From NCBI GenBank assembly GCA_949128115.1, contig CASBRS010000001.1:119001-183000 (forward strand): a stretch of 64,000 bases of DNA, given 5' to 3'. Positions 59,574 through 64,000 of the stretch are shown here, in pieces. This DNA comes from Anaspis maculata. Taxonomy: Eukaryota > Arthropoda > Insecta > Coleoptera > Scraptiidae. A model generated the notes under the pieces. That model did not search any database. It saw nothing but the letters and a program-made list of their open reading frames with translations, and was not told the DNA's origin. How positions within the stretch are numbered: the first letter of the stretch is position 1; the number at the start of each line of letters is the position of its first letter. Position numbers and translations under genes: made by a program.

Positions 59574-62500
59574 TCAATCTCTAAGTCTAGCAGGAAGCAC
59601 TTTCTTTCGCACAGGACGTGCTGGAGCTGATGGCTCAGGCAATGGAGAAATCGGAGCCTCAACGATGCCGCCGTCCGAGCTCCCGGACGCGCTCACCGGG
59701 TCCTGTTCGCCGCGCGGTTCCGGTGCGGTCCTCTGATCGTGATCGTCGTTGCGTTCCGCCGACGCCACCACCTCAGATGCGCTTTTAGCAATGAATCCCG
59801 TTTTCTTTGTGTGACTGCGTTTTGGAATAACCTGCACCTTTGGGTCGATCTCGTGCGTTCTCGCGACTCGTGTTCTGATTTGATTCGCGTGACGCCTCCA
59901 TATCTCCCCCGTGTCGAGTTCACATTTGAACATGATTTTGCCCAATCTCTCGGTGATGATTGCGTTCACCCATGACTTCCGATTGACAATTCGGTAGTCC
60001 CTGACTGTGACAAGATCCCCCACATCAAACTGCCGTAGTTTGTGTGAACTCTTTTCCGTCGAGTCTAATTTGACATTCTTGCTTAGCCACCCCAGTCTCA
60101 TCTTCAATTTACGATTGAACATGAGTTCGGCTGGTGTCTTGTTAGTGGTTGAATGCGGTGTGCACCGGTATGCCAACAACAGTCTTGCTAATAGGATGGA
60201 AATGTGGACATTTTGGTTCTTAGGATCTGCTAAAGTCATTTTAAGTTTGGATTTCACAATCTTAACCATGTTCTCAGCTAGTCCGTTACTCTGTGCATTA
60301 TATGGTGCTATGGTCAAGTGTTTAACACCGTTGTTAAAAAGAAATACCTCCATCTCCTCACTGACAAAATTAGGAGCATTATCGCTTACAATGCAATAAG
60401 GTAATCCGAATCTCGCAAAACAATCCCTAAGATTGGCTATAGTTTTTTCGCTGGTAATACTTTTCATTATATACACTTCAGGCCACTTCGTATAAGCATC
60501 GACGATGATGAAAAACTGTAATTGATTCAACGTGAAAAAATCCACGTGTACCGTATGGAATGGTACATCAGCTTCTGACCATTTTGCTACTGACTTGGGT
60601 GGTTCGCTTCTAAATCTCAAACATGATGGACACGATTTGCATAATTCCTCGATTCGCCCATCAATGCCTGGAAACCATACATATGATCTGGCGACCGATT
60701 TCATACGCACAATTCCGTCGTGTGCACTGTGCAGTTCCGTCAACACATCTCTTTGCATGTTTGCCGGAACTACCGCGCGTTCGCCGTAAAATAGACAACC
60801 GTCGCTCACTTCCAAGTCCAGTCTTCGATTAAAAAATGGTTTTAGTCTATCGTCCACAGTGAAAGGCCATGCCGACTGAGTGTATTTGATTACCTGGCAC
60901 AAAATATCGTCTTTTTGGGTTTCTGCTCTTAATTGACCTTTACTAATCGGCAAATGCATATTAGAAAAATAAATTTTCTCAAACGAAATCTCCTCCAGGT
61001 CGCTGTCCTCATTTAAAGCAATTGAATGTCTACTCAAAAAATCCGCGATGACATTGTCCTTCCCGGGTATATGCTGGATTGTAAAGTCGGAATTTGATAA
61101 ATACAAAGCGTACCTTTTTATTCGATTTGCGTAAGTCTGACTGATTTCGCGGTTTTTCCCGAATAAAGATATCAAAGCTTTTTGGTCGGTTTTGAGTACA
61201 AATTTGTGCCCGTACAAATATTCTTGAAGTTTTCGGATCGCGAAATAACACGCCAAACTCTCTTTGTGTACCGCACTGTAGTTTTGTTCAAATTTTGAAT
61301 ATGTTCTGGATATGTAAATTACAATACGTTCTGACTTATCCGGCATTATGTGAGATAGTGTCGCACCGATTCCCTTATCACTAGCGTCGCATGTGACGAT
61401 TATTGGCAATTTAGGATTGAAATATGTCAACACTGTGTCTGAAGCTATGAGATTCTTTACGTCATTAAACGCTTTCTCGCAATCTTTGGACCATACAAAC
61501 TTTACGTCTTTCTTTAGCAATTGATACAAAGGAGAAATTCTATCCGCCATGTTGTCGACAAATTTAGAATAGTAATTGACCGCGCCGATAAAAGATCTTA
61601 ACTCGCTCACATTAGTCGGATTCGGACAATTTACAATAGCCTTCACTTTATCATTGTTTTTCGATAAACCGTGCTTAGTCAAATCACAACCCAAATAAGA
61701 CACCTTGTCCTGTAAAAACTGACACTTGGCAACGTTCACAGTTAATCCTGCTTCGCCTAAAATGCGTAACACCTTTCTAATGCTTTCTACGTGATCTTCG
61801 CCTTCTCTATGCCCTATAAGAATATCGTCTTGGAATGTAAAAACATTATCCTGTCCCAATAACAAATTATCGATATGTTTTTGAAAATAAAAACTAGAAC
61901 ATTTTACACCGAACGGCATTCTAACTACATTAAAAAGTCCTTTGTGTGTCGAAATTGTGACTAACTTTCTAGAATCCGCGTCGAGTTGAAATTGCAGATA
62001 TGCATCTGACAAGTCTATCTTAGAGAACCTACAGCTGCCTGCTAAGCTGGCATAAATTTGCTGGATCAAGGGTAAAGGATAGAAAATGTCCGCAAGACTT
62101 TTGTTCAAACATACGTAGCTGCCACAAATTCTCACCGTTCCGTTTTTTCTCAACACAGGAACGATCGGAGACGCCCATTCGGCAGTTACCGTTGGTACAA
62201 TAATACCCATTTGTTGCAATCTTTCGAGTTCGTACTCGACTTTCGCTTTCAACGCCAAAGGTACTGGTCTAGGTCTTTGGCATTTCGGTATGGCGTCGGT
62301 TTTCAGCTTCAACGAGATTTCGGCATGCTTGAAACACCCGAGACGCTCGGTGCAGACGTCCGGAAGCTCGGCCACCAACATCGCCTTGACTTCTTGGGAA
62401 GTTATCTTGTTTATACCTGAAGAAAAACACAAATCAAAATCTGCTATAAAATCTCTACCTAACAGACATACATCTGCTTTGGGTATGACATACATTTTCA

Positions 62501-63635
62501 AATTTTTACGCTTATTTTCAAAACAAACCGAAACATCTACATAACCATTTGGAATCATTTCTTCACCTGTGTACCCTTTGAAGATTACTTTAGTAGGCTG
62601 CAATACACACATTTTGAACTTACTGCTATACAATTTTTCGCTCAAAGTGGAAACGGCTGAGCCTGTATCTAATTCGAATTTACACTGTTGATCGTTCACT
62701 GTAACGTCAATCGTTATTGGATTACGGCTATTTAAACTAACTGTATTTATTGGAAGTTCTGTCACCTGATGTTCCACATTTTCTTCCGAACTTTCTGGCT
62801 CCTCTAGGTCGTCAACAGTCATCGGGTTGAGAGCATTGATTTGGGTGTGCCCTAACGCTCGACAGACTCTTCGCAGATGGCCCACCTGTCCACATCCACC
62901 ACATGTGAATGCAGCGTATCTGCATTGGCCCTTGTGATTCCTGCCGCAACACTTGCAGGAGTCTCGCCGCTGCCTTTGACTTCCATATGTGGGACCGATT
63001 ACTGCCCTCTGCGAATGTCGAACTTGGTGCTGTTGCGACTGCTGCGTCTGCATAGGTCTTCTATTGTAGTCTGATGTTCCATTGCTGCCCTTCGACTTTA
63101 TTGCTTGAATGCTTGAATACGAATTTTCTTCCGCTGTTTCCTTACTTTTCGCAATCTTGAGCAGGTCGGTTATGGGTTTGGCAACATCCTCTTCGACTAA
63201 TCTGTCCAACACTCTTCCTTGCTTCATGCCCGAGATGAATCTGTCCTTGAGTATGGCAACCAGGTTCGTGAACTCGCAGTTCACCGCTAATCCTTTCAGT
63301 CTTGCATACCATTCCGATGATGATTCGCTCGTGGTCTGAACAGCTCGATAAAATTCGATTCGTTCACGGTATACATTTACTTGTGGTGAATAATGTTGTT
63401 TCAGCGTTTCGATAAGCTCTTGCAACGTTTTATCTTCTGGTACTGTCGGATAAGATAAGTTTTTTACCGTCTTGAAAACGTCCTCCGATAAGCGACTCAA
63501 TAGCTGCGCTATTTTTTTTTCTTCGTCCGTAATTCCATTTGCCGAACAAAAATGCTTGAATCTCGCTGCGAAGATGATGAAATCGTCTTGCGCCCGGAAC
63601 GTACCCAACATGCTTCCATCCAATATGCCGGCCAT
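59574..63635 (-). CDS. Gag-Pol polyprotein of a Ty3/gypsy element (1353 aa, single frame)
   Basis: One uninterrupted frame covers gag, protease, reverse transcriptase, RNase H and integrase. The gag region (about 1-220) is followed by two zinc knuckles: C227-x2-C230-x3-H234-x3-C238 and C245-x2-C248-x4-H253-x4-C258. The protease has LDTGSA at 322-327. Reverse transcriptase shows EWASPIVPV (486-494), SKIDLSDAY (538-546) and FQDD (601-604) as the YxDD box. RNase H carries TCDASD (748-753). Integrase has H969/H972 with C1002/C1005 (zinc region) and D1032, D1085 and E1121 as the catalytic triad. A gag-pol fusion with a paired knuckle is typical of the insect K02A2.6-like gypsy lineage. Oddly, the usual RICGDY motif reads RICGSY near 502-507. 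No env is present. Start ATG is the first Met after a leader of about 160 nt. Confidence 0.95.
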   Translation of the reverse strand: MAGILDGSMLGTFRAQDDFIIFAARFKHFCSANGITDEEKKIAQLLSRLSEDVFKTVKNLSYPTVPEDKTLQELIETLKQHYSPQVNVYRERIEFYRAVQTTSESSSEWYARLKGLAVNCEFTNLVAILKDRFISGMKQGRVLDRLVEEDVAKPITDLLKIAKSKETAEENSYSSIQAIKSKGSNGTSDYNRRPMQTQQSQQHQVRHSQRAVIGPTYGSQRQRRDSCKCCGRNHKGQCRYAAFTCGGCGQVGHLRRVCRALGHTQINALNPMTVDDLEEPESSEENVEHQVTELPINTVSLNSRNPITIDVTVNDQQCKFELDTGSAVSTLSEKLYSSKFKMCVLQPTKVIFKGYTGEEMIPNGYVDVSVCFENKRKNLKMYVIPKADVCLLGRDFIADFDLCFSSGINKITSQEVKAMLVAELPDVCTERLGCFKHAEISLKLKTDAIPKCQRPRPVPLALKAKVEYELERLQQMGIIVPTVTAEWASPIVPVLRKNGTVRICGSYVCLNKSLADIFYPLPLIQQIYASLAGSCRFSKIDLSDAYLQFQLDADSRKLVTISTHKGLFNVVRMPFGVKCSSFYFQKHIDNLLLGQDNVFTFQDDILIGHREGEDHVESIRKVLRILGEAGLTVNVAKCQFLQDKVSYLGCDLTKHGLSKNNDKVKAIVNCPNPTNVSELRSFIGAVNYYSKFVDNMADRISPLYQLLKKDVKFVWSKDCEKAFNDVKNLIASDTVLTYFNPKLPIIVTCDASDKGIGATLSHIMPDKSERIVIYISRTYSKFEQNYSAVHKESLACYFAIRKLQEYLYGHKFVLKTDQKALISLFGKNREISQTYANRIKRYALYLSNSDFTIQHIPGKDNVIADFLSRHSIALNEDSDLEEISFEKIYFSNMHLPISKGQLRAETQKDDILCQVIKYTQSAWPFTVDDRLKPFFNRRLDLEVSDGCLFYGERAVVPANMQRDVLTELHSAHDGIVRMKSVARSYVWFPGIDGRIEELCKSCPSCLRFRSEPPKSVAKWSEADVPFHTVHVDFFTLNQLQFFIIVDAYTKWPEVYIMKSITSEKTIANLRDCFARFGLPYCIVSDNAPNFVSEEMEVFLFNNGVKHLTIAPYNAQSNGLAENMVKIVKSKLKMTLADPKNQNVHISILLARLLLAYRCTPHSTTNKTPAELMFNRKLKMRLGWLSKNVKLDSTEKSSHKLRQFDVGDLVTVRDYRIVNRKSWVNAIITERLGKIMFKCELDTGEIWRRHANQIRTRVARTHEIDPKVQVIPKRSHTKKTGFIAKSASEVVASAERNDDHDQRTAPEPRGEQDPVSASGSSDGGIVEAPISPLPEPSAPARPVRKKVLPARLRD

Positions 63636-63712
63636 CCTTCTCAGACTTCAGAGTTCTCGTGCCTCCGTCCCGCTGAACTTTGCTACGCCACTCACCGCAC
63701 CTTTCTTTCTTC

Positions 63713-63776
63713 TTACGCCCTTCCGCGTTTCTTTCTTCTTACGCCCTTCCGCGTTTTTCTTACGCCCTTCCGCGTT
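63713..63776 (-). repeat. Three short direct repeats in the gypsy leader
   Basis: The 17-bp core ttacgcccttccgcgtt occurs at 63713-63729, 63739-63755 and 63760-63776 (plus strand), in the untranslated leader between the primer-binding site and the gag-pol ATG. The function is unknown. Slippage during reverse transcription, or a packaging or binding site, are possible. Confidence 0.85.
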
Positions 63777-63794
63777 CCGTTGTCCTCGTCGCCA
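63777..63794 (-). other. Primer-binding site candidate
   Basis: On the minus strand, 2 nt after the 5' LTR, the sequence reads TGGCGACGAGGACAACGG. A TGG start complementary to a tRNA CCA end, at this distance from the LTR, is the usual position for the minus-strand primer site. I cannot assign the tRNA with confidence. Confidence 0.6.
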
Positions 63795-63796
63795 TG

Positions 63797-64000
63797 TGAA
63801 GAATCTTGTGAAGCGTCTTTGGTGTGGGGTGGTGTGAGGATCGGCGAATTAAGCACTCGTACAATTTGGTTGATATAGGCTAGGTTTATTCATCGAATGG
63901 ACATGATGTATACAACTAACCGTACGCTTGCTGCCGATGCTGCGGGCGGAGTGAAGTGTGAGCGTGCTCCAGGCTACGAAGCCTGTCGGCGTAAAAGTGG
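63797..64000 (-). repeat. 5' LTR of the gypsy element, partial
   Basis: It is identical to 59093-59296. The base just outside differs from the other copy (g against t), which fixes the LTR boundary at 63797. The remaining 49 bp or so, and the flanking satellite with the expected target duplication, lie beyond the window. Confidence 0.95.

Larger units (their letters stand above)
59093..64000 (-). mobile_element. Ty3/gypsy LTR retrotransposon, minus strand, right end beyond the window
   Basis: The 253-bp LTR at 59093-59345 recurs at 63797, where the window ends 204 bp into it. The visible overlap of 204 bp is identical, pointing to a very recent insertion. In element orientation the order is 5' LTR, primer-binding site, leader, gag-pol in one frame, a 3' non-coding region without an env gene, polypurine tract and 3' LTR. 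It sits in the satellite just after agcattgt. The target duplication cannot be confirmed because the other flank lies outside. Its transcription would oppose that of the satellite units. Confidence 0.97.

Noticed and set aside
59477..59662. Small minus-strand ORF as an env or accessory gene
   Set aside because: It overlaps the end of gag-pol in another frame, is 61 codons, and has no signal peptide plus surface or fusion features.
59739..63878. Plus-strand ORFs over the gypsy element (for example 60007-60399, 63472-63837)
   Set aside because: They are antisense to the continuous gag-pol frame or read the leader repeats and LTR. No domain is recognised.

Overview
This window is arthropod-type (most likely insect) nuclear DNA dominated by one satellite. 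About 54.7 of 64 kb is a head-to-tail array of a roughly 470-bp monomer. It is all in one orientation, with 116 monomer 3' ends visible (48 + 50 + 18). Three mobile elements interrupt it. Their types (a palindromic DNA element, a 5'-truncated LINE with a pentamer tail, and a Ty3/gypsy element with a single gag-pol frame) fit an arthropod. The sequence does not identify the species.

Layout: 1-22758 satellite block 1; 22759-24380 a 1.62-kb non-autonomous DNA element that is one long inverted repeat; 24381-47616 satellite block 2, which includes a 4-monomer higher-order repeat near 40-46.6 kb; 47617-50410 a 5'-truncated LINE with an open 3' part of ORF2; 50410-59092 satellite block 3, perfectly spaced at 471 bp, with a 10-monomer duplication; 59093-64000 an LTR retrotransposon on the minus strand, whose two LTRs are identical over the visible part.

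The satellite is the notable object. Every monomer reads like a compact transcription unit on the plus strand. In order it has a (GA)5-9 tract, an AATAAA, a CACGTG E-box, a canonical three-box heat-shock element (nGAAnnTTCnnGAAn), a CCAAT box, a GC-box-like CACGCCC/CCCGCCC, and TATAAATA. About 240-260 bp of body follows. It ends in a 16-nt hairpin, GGTTCTTTTCAGAACC, that matches the metazoan replication-dependent histone mRNA stem-loop, and 15 nt later comes a purine-rich CAAAGAAAA like a histone downstream element. The body carries an in-frame small ORF, but it has a TAG at codon 3 in every unit I read, and its variants are mostly non-synonymous. A short non-polyadenylated RNA is therefore more plausible than a protein.

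The working hypothesis is that this is a satellite 'mini-gene' array pairing a heat-shock-type promoter (GAGA + HSE + TATA) with histone-type 3' end formation. It could be a stress-induced or S-phase RNA array, or a decoy for HSF, GAGA-binding proteins, SLBP or U7. The motifs are read directly from the sequence; transcription, processing and function are inference.
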